Shown one piece after another: positions 1 through 12,800 of a stretch of 64,000 nt of DNA (the stretch's first letter is position 1; each line of letters opens with the position of its first letter). The translations under genes and the position numbers were made by a program. This DNA is from Pomacea canaliculata (taxonomy: Eukaryota; Mollusca; Gastropoda; Architaenioglossa; Ampullariidae), in assembly GCF_003073045.1 (NCBI RefSeq), contig NC_037591.1, forward strand, positions 26,135,319-26,199,318, read 5' to 3'. Below the pieces are notes generated by a model. It did not search any database and was not told where the DNA came from. It was given only the letters and a program-made list of their open reading frames with translations.

Positions 1-231
1 TGTCAGAGACTTTGCATCATTTAATAATTATCATAGTGTGTGAAGCAGAACTGATATAAATATTGTAACAAACACTGAATAAGAAGAAATTAACTGTAAT
101 CACTCAAAGACGTAAAATAAAGGTATTGCTGCATATAAATAGTGTTGCTAACCTTACAAATGATTTAAGAGGTTATGAACCGAAAAGATGAATACCTCAG
201 AATGCCAAACACATTGTCTGTCCTCTCCCAG

Positions 232-3200
232 ACCGCCTGGAGATAAACTCCAGCCTCATCAGTGTCAAGGACGAAACTGGAGCCGAGTTGGAGATCTCTG
301 GCTTCGAGAACCTGGAACAGTTTCACTTCTACCGCATTCACTTGAAACAAAGTCTCAGAGCGGGGAAGAATTACAATGTTGACATCCCACAATTCACAGG
401 GAGGATTCGCAGCAATGGGGAGGGTCTGTACTGGTCATCGTACGTGGATGGCGGTCAAAGAATGTGAGGCATACTGTGTTTTATGGCTTGCTACTTTGCC
501 AACGCATGCATCGTAAGATTACTTAAGCTTAATCTTCAAATGACCAAGGTCCAAGAAACTTAATTCACAGGCTGATGTACTTATCTTGACAACAGAATTT
601 GCTCTTAATGAGCATCAGTCACGGTGACAGCAAGCATACAGCAGTGTAGTCGTAGTACTGAGCATTCTTAGAAATAATTTACAGACTTATGCTGCAAGTG
701 TAAACATTAAGAAAGTTTTATTCTAAATTAAGTATCACCTTTGGAAATTATTTTTAAAAGTTTGTAATCACATAGTCTACATTTTGTAAAGATAAAGTAT
801 TAAAAATCATCGAAAATAATTTAAGCACAAGAGTGAAGTATGTCGATCAGCATAATTCTGAAACATTATAGACAGTTGTTATATTCACATCAGTTACTAA
901 TATGTTGACTAGAAGTTATATTCTTTTGGCACGTGAGCAGTAACTTACTCTTTTCAAACAGCTACCTGGCCACAACTCAGATGGAAGCCACCTACGCTCG
1001 CCAGGTGTTCCCCTGCTTTGACGAGCCTGCGATGAAGGCAACGTTCAGCACGACATTGGTCAGACGGAGAAACACAGGTCGCGACTACATCACCTTGTCC
1101 AACATGCCACTGTTTAACAGCACTGATATGTAAGTTGTATATATGTGGCCACATACATGTCACTTGAGTGCGTGATTGTAAATATTTACACAATACATTC
1201 GTATATATTCTCGTGTGTGCAGGTGACATGAAGATGGTAGATATATATATATAGTTGACAGAGCACTACATCGTTGCAAATGTTTTTGAGTTAGAAACTC
1301 CCAAATCCAGAGTAATCGCAAACCACTTAAAATGTAATTTTAACATTAACCATTCCCCATGATGAGATGTTGTGGTAAAGTTTAGCGGATATCAAGGCAC
1401 AACCTTGTATTTTCGTTCATTGTAAAGATTGAAACTTCGCACTTGTCTTGATGATTCTCTGTTGTCCGTGTCAGTGAAGGGAACTGGACTGAGGACCGCT
1501 ATGAGCGGACAATGGTGATGCCTACATACCTGCTGGCGTTTATTGTGTGTGACTACAAGTCCTTGTCTGCAATCGCAGACAGTGGAGTAAATGTACGTGA
1601 TTTATCTTTTATTTATTTAATTTGTAAACAATACTAACTTTCTTTACAGAGGTCATAATTGTTCTTGTCACAAGATTCCTTGTGCAACTCTTAACACAGT
1701 TACAATGTATTTTCTGAGAACTTAGAACATTTTATGAAGCTGGACCCCAGCGGCCTTTAGAAGATTAAACAAGGATGTGCAGACATACATATAAACAAGT
1801 GTGAAAACCGCCTTCTGTCATCATTTGATTTTTTTCCAGTCAAGCACCTACGCCAGACCCAACCGTCTTCAGGATGCTCAAATGCCCCAGAAATACGGAG
1901 TGGAGATATTCAACTGGTACAACACACACTTTAAACCGAACTATACAACTTACTTAAACAAAGTTGGTGAGTTAAAAATTAGGCCTTCAAATGTAATTAT
2001 GAACCTTATTATCTTAGTCTCTTTTTCTTGCCAGTTGAAAAAAGTAAATTAGCATAAAAAGAGCAGCGATTTTGGAACACGGACAAGAAGAACAAAAACG
2101 ATGACAAAAAAGATGGTGGTGACAACGATGATGTCGGTCATGTTGATGACGGTGGAATTTTGAGGGCGTGTAAATAAATGCCATACTATATAGGCTTTTT
2201 ATGTTGTTTTAGCTGTGTACGTAAGCCTGAATTTTAGTTTTGATGATACTTATCTTTATTATCAGAGGTATTTGTGTATTAATCGCACTGTTTTCACAAG
2301 AAGACTAACATTTATAATTACTGTGTCCACAGACCACATTGCCATCCCTGACTTTAATGCGGGGGCCATGGAGAACTGGGGGCTCATCACATACAGAGAG
2401 GCACTCTTGTACAACGACATGTCCACAGCCAGTGATCTCTCTTGGGTAGCAGAGGTTATCTCCCACGAGCTGGCGCATATGGTAAAAGCAAACTAGATTT
2501 TGGTATAAAATTGTTTCTAGGTTTAGTCAATATTGTTTAAGAGCAAAGTCACTGCGGAAGCGTTGCCCAACGATAGAAAAAAAAAACAACAACAACAAAA
2601 AAAACAACAAAAAAAAAGAAGAACTTCATAAATAAAAGTGTAATGAATGAAAAAAGATCATAAACTGAGAAGAACTTAAAAATTGAACCAATTCTAATAG
2701 AAACAACAGTTTAGACGAGTGAAGTAGCAATGGAGCACTGTTTTTACATAATCGCACCATCCACACCATGATCTTCAGCACGGTTAGGTTACAGAAGATG
2801 CCTTTTACTTTGAACCATGAAGACGTAGTATGTTAATGTAGAAATGTAGTTGCAATCAGCCGGTAGTTTCCTTGTAAACTGTACTATTGAGTTTTGAGAT
2901 TTACCTGGTGTGTGCAGTGGTTCGGCAACAAGGTTTCCCCTCAATGGTGGGACTGGCTCTGGCTCAACGAGGCCTTTGCATCCTACTGGGAGTACTACGC
3001 CGTGTGGAAGAAGTACCCTAACTGGAAGAACGTAAGCTATACACAACCTGTGTTTACATTACACAATAATACAGACATTTTTTTTTGCCTACTCGAAACT
3101 TTAAATTATTGCAAAGGCAAATCTTTTAACCATTGCATACACCCTTTTCTTAGCGTAATCTCTTATATTAGATGTTCCACCACCGTGTACAACTGCAGTG

Positions 3201-6200
3201 TTTCAAAGATGGAACCACGATACCCGGGGTGTTTGTAGCTCGTGTTTCAACTCTGTTGCAGAACGAGGTGGAGCTGACGGCCTCTGTGTTCAATGCCATG
3301 CAGATAGACAGCTACTCGACCTCTCACCCACTCACGAACCCTGTAGAGACCCCGGATGAGATCGACCGACAGTTCAGCACCATCACCTACACCAAGGTCA
3401 GATCCGTCCTCCCTTCATTAATACACCTGCAGTCTATTTTCGCATACACCTATGATAATGTATAAGGTTTTAACGTATGTTTATACAAGTGCTTATTGAT
3501 GTCCACAAGACGATGATATTTATGCTAGTTTACTGTTTGGCATGAAGTCACAAAGTCATACAGGAAATAAACATCAAACCAGGACATTCATTAAAACATG
3601 AGTATGTTTTAAATTAACTTATTTAAAGAGACGTGTATTAGAATAAATTTAAACGTCTTAATCTTGAAACATATTCCGAAAAATTGAATTTCTGTAGGAG
3701 CGCGCACACAAACACAATCTATCTAAAACAAACATTGATATGCACGAATACACAGCACTTTCTGACCTATTGTATTTTATTCCAGGGCGGAGCTATTATT
3801 TCAATGATGCACTTCATCATGGGAGACCACTTTATTCCAGCTTTAAATGTAGGTAACTGAACGGTCGAAAACTGAAGTCCCCAGAATCTCCATTGGTGGC
3901 GGGTGATTTTCTGCTTAGCCCACGAATTTTTTAATTCCATCTTTCTACATATCAATTAATTAATTGATTAATTTATGTAAGTCTTTTTAGTTTTAATATT
4001 GAATATTTTATTTCGCAGGAGTACCTGCAGGACAATCAACAGGGATCAGCAAATCACACAACATTGCTTAGCACCCTGGACGCGGTGAGAGACGTTTATA
4101 CTTTCCGAAAAATACCGTTTATTCCACTTGTTTTTATTTTTAATGACCTTTTAAGTCTATTTAATTTAAGGTTTTGCACTTATTATGTCGGGTGTTATAA
4201 TAAAGTGGAGATAAATTCACTGGAGACAAGTAGGATGAACTGTCATTTTGCTGGACTTGTAAACTGCTTTGCTTCATGCGCGGTTGAGCTTTGATTTTAA
4301 AGCTTTTGCAAAATGAATATTCTCGCATCTATTAAAAATTAGTAAATACTCTATATATTTTTTTTAATTTATGGCCTGGGAATATGTTTATATTTTTTTC
4401 TTTTCTTCAGTAGTACTAATGAAATATGCCCTTAACGTCAGCAAACCGACACCCAGACGAAAAGCAAGTTTTTCTCATCTGATTAAGTTATTATTTACCA
4501 AGAAGTAAAAATGTATTTATTGTCTGTCTGTTGAAGTATTTAAAAAGTCAAGGCAGTGACATCAATATGACTTTGAGAATGGAGCCGTGGATCAAACAAA
4601 TGGGATACCCAGTGGTCACCGTCACTCGTAAAGGGAATGAACTGGAACTGAAGCAGGAACGGTTCCTTCTTGGAACCTCCCCGTCCTCGGATGTTGGAGA
4701 GTTCGGGTAAGTTTTCCCCTGTCTTTCTAACCACAAATATTTTAATATCTTAGCTATTAATCTAATCTAATAACAATTTTAATATATATTTAATATAACT
4801 ACGTAAGAGAACACTTTATTTATCACAGAGAGCAATTATTATTCTCTTCTTTTATATATATATAGAGAGATATATATATGGTAAGGGAATATGGAAATCT
4901 CTCATGGAATCTTTCATCTTTCATCCGTCGGCCTAACAGATTCAAGTTCTTAAACGCAATTTGAGGAAAGCTTAAATATTAAAACAAACTTCAGATAACT
5001 GCTAAAGGTCACATTAAGATCTCGACTAAGTCACGCTGGTCCCATAGTAGCCTTGATATCTACTGTAGACACCAAGTGACCTGACCTTTGCTTGCTGCCC
5101 TTTGACACAAAAAGAGAAATATCCAGGATACACCGCCACTACTGTCATTGCCACCGTCACCAACAGCATCCCACCATCGTCTGCTGCTCCTCTTTCTCTT
5201 CTCGACACTGAGGCGGTAGCACATCCGCCATTCATGATCAGATCAGCTTGAGGAGCTAATTAATCGTCTGCTGCTGATTTTACACAGGAGACAGTGGTTA
5301 TATATCTGTAGCTACCGACTCATAAACACGACAACCTGTATTTGTTGATGCCTTTGTCTCAGGTACAAGTACGAAGTTCCTATCAGCTACACGACTAACA
5401 TCGAGCGAAATTTCAGCAAATCGTTCAACAATACTTGGCTAACGAAAGACAATGACCGTACGTATATCGCTTTTGAAGAGTATGTATGGTAGATAGACGT
5501 GATGTGCGTGTGTGTGTGTGTGTGCGAGCAAATTATTTTGGGTACACACGAGTATTTCGGTCAGTTTTATTCACGGGAAAAAGCCGCACACACTAATTCA
5601 CCTTGCGGTATTGTTTGTGCAACAGTGACTTTAACCATTCCTGACCAGTGGGACTGGGTCATTGTGAACTTGCAGCACAAAGGTTACTTCCGGGTCAACT
5701 ATGATACAGATAACTGGAAGGCCCTCATCCAGCAGCTCAACAAGGACCACACGGTAAGACAGCCCGCGGCAGAGTCTTATATGTATCTTACTAGATCAAA
5801 TGTGCTATATATTAGCTATTTTCCGCATAATAAGCCTAAAATAAATTTTAATAGTATCTCTATGCCCGCGAGGGATGCATTTAATTGCATGAATTTTTTT
5901 TAGGCCATCGACGAGATGAACAGAGCAACAATCATAGACGACGCTTTCAACCTCGTGAAGTAAGTGTCAGTGAAGATGTCTGCACGTCCGTGAATATTTT
6001 AAATGCTTGATTAAAGTTTTCATATTCTAGACAAAGCTAAAAATCAACTCAAAGCGCTTAGCTATTTGCTAGAAAGAAGGTGTGTCGGTCTTTATATGAA
6101 CGAGCAACGTCACTTACATAGCACTCCATAGTCATTCACACGCACATTCAAGCCTTTAGAGGTGCAAGATGCAGGTGGGTTATGCAGATGACGAAGTGTT

Positions 6201-9200
6201 ATTTTTTCTCTCTCTCTCTGTGTGAAGGGCCGGACACCTGGACCTGAACATCGCTCTGCAGACGATCGACTACCTGTCCAAGGAGACGGCCTACGGGCCC
6301 TGGAGGACATTCGCACGGGAGACTACTCAGCTAGACATGCTGATTGAGCGAACAGAGCTCTTCCCTGCCTTCCAGGTGACGTGACATGCTACGTCATTCT
6401 CTGTATGTCGTCGGCATATTTTGACGTCATCCCACATGCTGTGAAGCGCCCTGACCTCGTGCGCCAGGCAGGGTCAGGGACAGGGCGCCATGTCAGCCAA
6501 CCTTTACTTCATTATTTTAAATTGTGTTTTCAAAGCATTAAACGTCTGAAGACAATTGTTTAATTTTCATTAGTTATCACATTGCCTTAGTATCGTAGTT
6601 TTATATGCAATTAGTCTGATTTAATTTTGAAAGTTTGGTATACACAACAATTCAAAGGATTTACTAAACAAAAATTTCATCCTAAACGTGATTTCGCTGA
6701 ATACTGTAAGAGATTTTCAAATCGTTGTTTAGTAGCTGAAATTTTTTTTATTATTATTTCAGCGCTTTATGCAAAACATCGTGGACATCCCGCTGAAAAC
6801 AGTCGGCCTTGACATGTCTGTTGGAAATGACCCACCTATAGAAATGTAAGCTCCGGATATATATTGCTATAATAAACTGTTGCACAATAGCAAATGTTAT
6901 TACATACAGCACCCAAAAAAGAACGAAAAATTAACAGCAGCTGTGCATTTTAAAATTTTGCCAAGGAAAAGTCTCATGTTTTCTGCCCATGAATGTCTTT
7001 CCCTGGCTTAGTATGATACCGCTGATTGTTCATAACTCTCTCACACACAAAAACACAAACACACAGCCACACACTCACACAGATACAGACGCTTTGATTA
7101 TGATAATAGAAATGACGACGACAATAATGGTGATGAGGATGATGACGATGACAATAAAAATAACGCATGTTGCTAAGGTTGCCGAAACTTCTACAGGGAT
7201 TTGTCATCGCAGAAGTCGTTCTAATCGGTAGTGTCTATGTGTGGATATCGGCCATTACTTCATCTTGAAGTACTGAGAGTTCTCCTCCCTGTTTGTAGGT
7301 ATACACGCACCTGGATCGTCAGAGACGCTTGCTATTACGAACACTCAACCTGTGTAAAAACAGCCACCCAGGCAGTCTCCGACTGGATGACAACTCTCCG
7401 TAACGGGTGAGCAAACTTTTCCAGCCAATAAGGGAACGTTTGTCATTCTTTAAAATATATATTCTCACAAAGATTTATGCTTTTCATCTGAATAAAAAAT
7501 GTCAGAAAAATGCTAGTTAACTAATTCTTGATTAAACTTACTGACCTTTAAAGCAACCAGTCTAAAGTCTTGAAGTTTGGCGCAGGAAGAAAGGAGAAAA
7601 TTCTAAACAAAATTCAGACTTCTGTTATCAAAAGGATAATAAATTATTTGAGTAGAATTTGTTTTTACCGATACCAACAAATGTCAAATTAAAAGACTGC
7701 ATTTAGTCCAGGTTAAGGTAAATGTCGTAAGACATTTTATAGCAGTTAACATTTCATGCAACGTTAGCATCAACGTGAACCTGCGGTCCGACATGTACTG
7801 CACAGCCGTGAGGGACGGCAGCCATGATGTGTGGGACTTCATCTTCAAGATGTACCAGAAGGAGACCCACAGCGCGGAACGCACCCGCCTACGCAACTCA
7901 CTGGGCTGCTCTAAGGATCCTTCCATCCTGAGACGGTGAGGATTGATGAAGGAAGATTCATGTAGTGTGAAGATCCCTTGAATTTGCACCATGCCTTGCA
8001 AGCATGCTCAGCTGTGAAGTTAAATGATTGTGGATCTGCTAGTCATGTACAACTGCTTTCAATAACAAACATTCATTAGATTAGGAGGTTACGTTCTGGG
8101 GCTAAAGGTAATAATTTGTTTTATGTGGCACAGATTCCTAGAGATGTGCCTCTATGACTCCAGTATTCCCATGGCAGAGACGTCAGCGTGTGTGTCGGCT
8201 GTGGCCGGAAACAGATTCGGCCGTGACGTGGCAGTCAACTTCGTCATGGAGAAGTTCCCGGATATTAAAAGCCAGTAAGTACAGCTTGTCTTGTGTTTGA
8301 GGTGACGTGACCGTGCATCACTCACCCTTTCTCGAAGTCACAATACATGACGTCTCTAGGGTGACAATGCAGAACTTCTTACAGACATCAGGTCAGGTAG
8401 TTCTAAATTATTTCTTTTATCGTTAGTTGTAAATCATTGTTTCTTTCGGTTTTTGTTTGTCTGCTTATTTGTGTTTTTAATTCCCTCTCCTGTCGTATTT
8501 CTATTTCTTTTTTTTTTTTTCATGGAATAAATGAATTTCGATTAAAAATGATTGATGATGCAAGCTGAGTCTGATTTAATTTTAACCCCAACAGATTCTC
8601 CGCCAGTGCCCTTGGCTCTATGGTTCGGACTGTGACTCAACATTTCCACACCAATTACCACTTAGCGCTGGTGAGTATGATAAAGTAACAACATAAATAA
8701 CAGTTGAGCGACGAAGCATGTAGCAGGTTAGCTACCTGGTAAATTAATTCAATATGCACATGGCACGCGCTTGATAAAGTATCTTGGTGAACAGTCAGAA
8801 AATTGTTAACAACAGTCAAATACCAGTCGTTCACCCGAGAACAGTCACCGTATGATCGTAGCTCGCAAGTCTTCTGCTCTAGATAACAATTTCAGGATTA
8901 GCTGTGGATAGCACAGAGAAGAAATGGAAAAGAAGATCCAGGTGGTGATAAGAGTCCTTCGAGGCTTGCTTTTTTGCTTTTTTTCAAACAAAATAGATAT
9001 CAGAGTTAGCTAAACTAGCGTTTGGAAGCGGGAAAAAGAGTTAAATATGGGAGCTTACAAAACAAAACCCGCTTCATAAAAAATTCTAAAGGCTGTGTGC
9101 TTATTCATATATTTTCTGAGAAGCAAAACCAAATACATGTTTCAGATCCAATTTTTGCGAGATACATACGATGTGTCTGGCATCACAACACAGCTGCAGT

Positions 9201-9322
9201 CGGCTGAGCAGGCGACATTGACCAACATGAGATTTCTTCAGAATAATCTCCAGACTATCAAGGAATGGCTGGATTCCAAAGGTAGACTTCTTACCTCAGA
9301 CATCCCTTCTGACTGTAACTAA
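232..9322 (+). CDS. M1-family zinc aminopeptidase (aminopeptidase N/ERAP-like), unit A, 5' partial, 20 exons
   Basis: Removes N-terminal residues from peptides; family members are usually type II membrane ectoenzymes or ER proteins. Exons read from GT/AG sites and conserved frame: 232-463, 962-1129, 1475-1592, 1840-1966, 2333-2481, 2918-3031, 3262-3396, 3786-3848, 4019-4084, 4537-4706, 5363-5457, 5626-5753, 5904-5959, 6228-6375, 6763-6845, 7299-7406, 7768-7935, 8134-8274, 8595-8670, 9146-9322. They sum to 2522 nt, that is two carried-in bases plus 840 codons including the stop, so every junction is in phase. Seen in order: [15 protein letters not shown] (exon 5); HELAHM ending exon 5, then WFGN...WLNEAFA opening exon 6, giving HEXXH-x18-E; ITYTKGGA with the probable catalytic Tyr (exons 7/8); and the ERAP1_C-type helical domain. 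The start codon and any membrane anchor lie before the window. The usual family C-terminus falls near a donor-like AAAG/gtagac (about 9281), so the last 13 residues may be intronic read-through. Confidence 0.93.
2333..3031 (+). other. Catalytic zinc-site exons of unit A (GAMENWG and HELAH-x18-E)
   Basis: Exon 2333-2481 encodes the GAMENWG exopeptidase motif and ends with HELAHM. Exon 2918-3031 begins with WFGN and carries WLNEAFA. The intron splits the zinc site just after the second His ligand. Eighteen residues separate that His from the Glu ligand, the standard M1 (gluzincin) spacing, so unit A is predicted to be catalytically competent. Confidence 0.92.
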
Positions 9323-9817
9323 AGGTCTTAAGTGACAGATCTTACTCTAAAAACTTATATCTAACAAACTTTACATGTTATATAAAGATAATATAGAAAG
9401 GTATATCTTATAAAAAGAACGTTAGAGTGTAGCTGGTTTTATTTTCAGCGAGAGGATGCAATGGGCTATTGAACAATGTGTTAAACTTTCATGGCTGAAC
9501 TTTTAATTTATTCAGTATTTCTGTTGTCATGACTATAAATGCCAGGCTCGAAACTCGCTCACACATCGCATCAAAGGGCCGCGATCTTACAAACTCACAT
9601 TGATAGTAAATGTTCTTGGTGAATAGGCATCTCATCTACGCCTGTATCTCGAACACCACCGTAATGAGCATACGCTCGACTAGCCTGCAGTCAGTAACAC
9701 AAACAATTTTTTGCTTTGTTTCTACCCCGACACAGTTACATATTGTGTTACTAGCATAACACAGCTGTGTATTGCGTGACTACCACAGTTCATTGGACAG
9801 TTCATTTCTGTTTGTCA
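9323..9817 (+). other. Short linker between aminopeptidase units A and B, no promoter, start codon or poly(A) signal seen
   Basis: These 495 bases lie between the stop codon of unit A and the first recognisable exon of unit B. I see no AATAAA or ATTAAA after unit A, no exon coding a hydrophobic anchor, and no ATG in the frame that enters unit B. The frame of the first unit-B exon can be opened upstream only by non-ATG codons, so that exon must be spliced to something upstream. The acceptor is a pyrimidine-rich tttgtcag followed by nine C's. This gap is the basis for suspecting a two-domain gene. Confidence 0.6.
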
Positions 9818-12800
9818 GCCCCCCCCCGTCCACTCGCCTCGACTACAGGCTTCCAACCTCCATCATTCCTCGTCACTACAACCTGCGACTACAGCCTGAA
9901 ATCTATGGAGACGACCCCAGCAGCTTCACCTTCAACGGCTCTGTCAGCATCGACATCGAGTGCGTCAACGCCACCAGCAGCATCACCCTGCACGCCTACC
10001 GCCTGGACGTGGACCGCATCAGCAGCTCAGCCAGACTCGCGGACAGCAGTGGAGCGGACATGACGTCATGGATCAAGGAAGTAACGTATGACGAGCCCCG
10101 CCATTTCCTGACGTTCCATCTAACCGGTGGATTGACTACCGGGGGGAGATACATTTTATCCATGGAGTTTTCTGGCCGTCTTCTAGGCGATGGTGTGGGT
10201 CTGTACTACGCTTCCTACACCGACAAACGGCCAGACTGTGTAAGTGTCTCGTGAGTAACGGTCAATCTTGACAGGAAAGAGAGAAAGTTTTAATTAACCT
10301 AACGCTTTCAGAGACGTATTGCTGAGTAACTAGCGAGTTTTAAACATTACATACATATACATATTACTACACGCTTTTGTAAAGGCGATGCTACATTGTT
10401 CTCAGTGCTGCAAATAATTGCTTATGCTTCTTCAGTTTAGTAGACACATTCATTCCAAACCTGTTTTAATACATGCATGTAAATATACACACATTTTAGT
10501 TTGCTTTTAATCTGTCGTTGCACTTACTTGTCTGAGCGTGTGAATAAATAAATAAAAAATTCCATGCACAGATTCTTAGATACCAGCGTATGAAATGTAT
10601 CAGACCTTAGTGGTATGGGGAATGGCATCTGATGGTATGTGCATGTGTTTGTGGGTGGGGCGTGTGTGTGTGTGTCATTGTACTACGTGTGTACACGTGT
10701 TTTACTCAGGTACATGGCGACTACCAAGTTCGAGGCCCCCTATGCACGTCGAGCCTTCCCGTGTTTTGACGAGCCGGCCCTTAAGGCCACCTTCAACACA
10801 ACACTCGTGCGACGTGACCAGTACAACGGCAGGACGTACAACTCCAGGTCAAACAACGAGCAGATTGGACAGTGTACCAGTGTAAGTTACTCTCTACAAT
10901 CTGTCCTAGAGTCTTACGTCTGTTCTCTTTTTGCTTCCTAGACAGTGCAAGTTGCTGTTTGCTGACGGTCATGTAGTGTGGGTGCTGACGGTCATGATAG
11001 GATTTCTGGATTTTTTTCTGTTGAATTTAGTGTCTGAAAGTTTTTTTTTTCTACTCAGGCAACTTACTCTAAATGGAGCTGTTTTTTTAAAATGTCTGTT
11101 GTAGATATTTTTAAGCGTCTGCTGCCCTTTTGACTTCTTGTCTTGGGGAATTATTTTTATATAATTAAAACTAAAATCAAATAATTTCTTGCGTTCTTCG
11201 ATGATGATGATGATGATTGATGATGATTGATGATGATTGATGATTGATTGATGATTGATTGATGATGATTGATGATTGATCTAGATGATGATGATGATGA
11301 TGATGATTTGATCTGATTGATGATGATGATGATGATGATGATGATTGATATGATTGATATGGTTGAGATGATGGTGATGATGGTGATGATGGTGATGATG
11401 ATGTCTGTTAATAAGTGTGTTGTTGGGTGTAATGTGAGAGTGTAGGTGCTAAAATGAATTAAATTATTTCATGACATAAAAAGATGTAATACACGTTTTG
11501 TGGTTGCCGTGTAACTTGCATGGACAAGTTTATTACTGAGAAGTCACAAAAATGTAGCTAAAATTTAGTGCAGACCACTTTTTTTTTATATCTTCGTTTG
11601 TTTGTATCCCTCTATATTTTCTTACTTGTCCATGTGTTTTATACAAATATATGTTTGTGTTACAGATCGAATGGCTATGTCGCCGATATCTTCAGAACAA
11701 CATTAAATACATCTACATACCTCCTGGCCTTTATCGTATCCGACTTTAGATGCCTTCAAGACACTACAAAGCATGGCCTTACTGTAAATCTATATTTAAT
11801 ATTTACTTTCATTTAAATATAATACAGTCTAAAAACAAAGGATATTTCACGATGCTGCCATAAAACTGTTTTAGCATAGTTAAAACAAAAACCTATCTGG
11901 TATATTATGTTTTTCCTTTGAGGAAGGGGAATTGTATATGGACTACTGCTCGAGACTGCTATTAATTAAATGTCATTGCTTTTACACTCTATAACAACTG
12001 TGATGGAAATTAGTTGAGCCTAAGGGTATCTTTCATTGTCTATTTATACAAACAGAACGAAGTCAATCGAAAAATATGAAAAAGGTTTTTAATTTACATA
12101 AACGTGTTGCAGATATAGAGCATACGGTTTTCTGATCAGTATTCATTGAAGAAATTGCAGGAGAAATACTCGAACATTTCTATAGTGCCTTATGTTGCTG
12201 TGTTTTATGACAGAAAATGACATACTATTTTGCACGTGCTGTTTTCCAGTACAGAACATGCGCGCGTCCTAATGCTTACCTGGAGGGGCAGCTTGCTCAG
12301 CAATGGGGCGTACATGAAATGGAATGGTTGGAGGATAAGTTCGACCCCTCTTACGCCATGCCTAAGCTAGGTGCGTTTGTCTGAGTGTTTGCACAGATTT
12401 GGGGAACAATACAGATTTTATTCCTTTCTTTCTACACCATACAAACAAATCTGAAGACAGGCGAGCATGCAATTTTACAAGCAAACAAGATCAACTGCCA
12501 CAAGGGTCAACGAGCATTCTATCTTCATAGCACTGATGATTTCTTGTTTTCACAGAGATTTGTGACAGCTTTATGAAAGTTAGCATTGAAAGTTTCTTTG
12601 TGCAAGTAGAGTCTGCGTGTAACTTATAGAAAACAAAAATGCTGGCTTGGCAACCTTTACCCTACACTCCTCTCTACCTTCGGTTTTCTTTGTTTGGTTG
12701 TTTTTTTTTTAGCTGTTCTGCCTATCACTTTGTATAATGTCACCTATGTTACCTAGAATATGATTAACAAAATGCTTGAAATGATGTCCATTTTATTTTC

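Noticed and set aside
188..392. Open frames over the first visible aminopeptidase exon on both strands
   Set aside because: They are shadows of exon 232-463, whose true frame reads [11 protein letters not shown] and continues across the splice junction.
7040..7190. Repeated CACACA and GATGAC stretch with open frames on both strands
   Set aside because: Simple-sequence DNA inside an intron of unit A.
9772..9817. N-terminal extension of unit B starting at 9772
   Set aside because: It would need a TTG start and reads through a splice acceptor; not a credible eukaryotic start.
9767..10063. Frame rich in Ser/Thr/Ala/Pro across 9767-10063
   Set aside because: Shifted reading of unit-B exon 1; the neighbouring frame carries the M1 N-terminal sequence.
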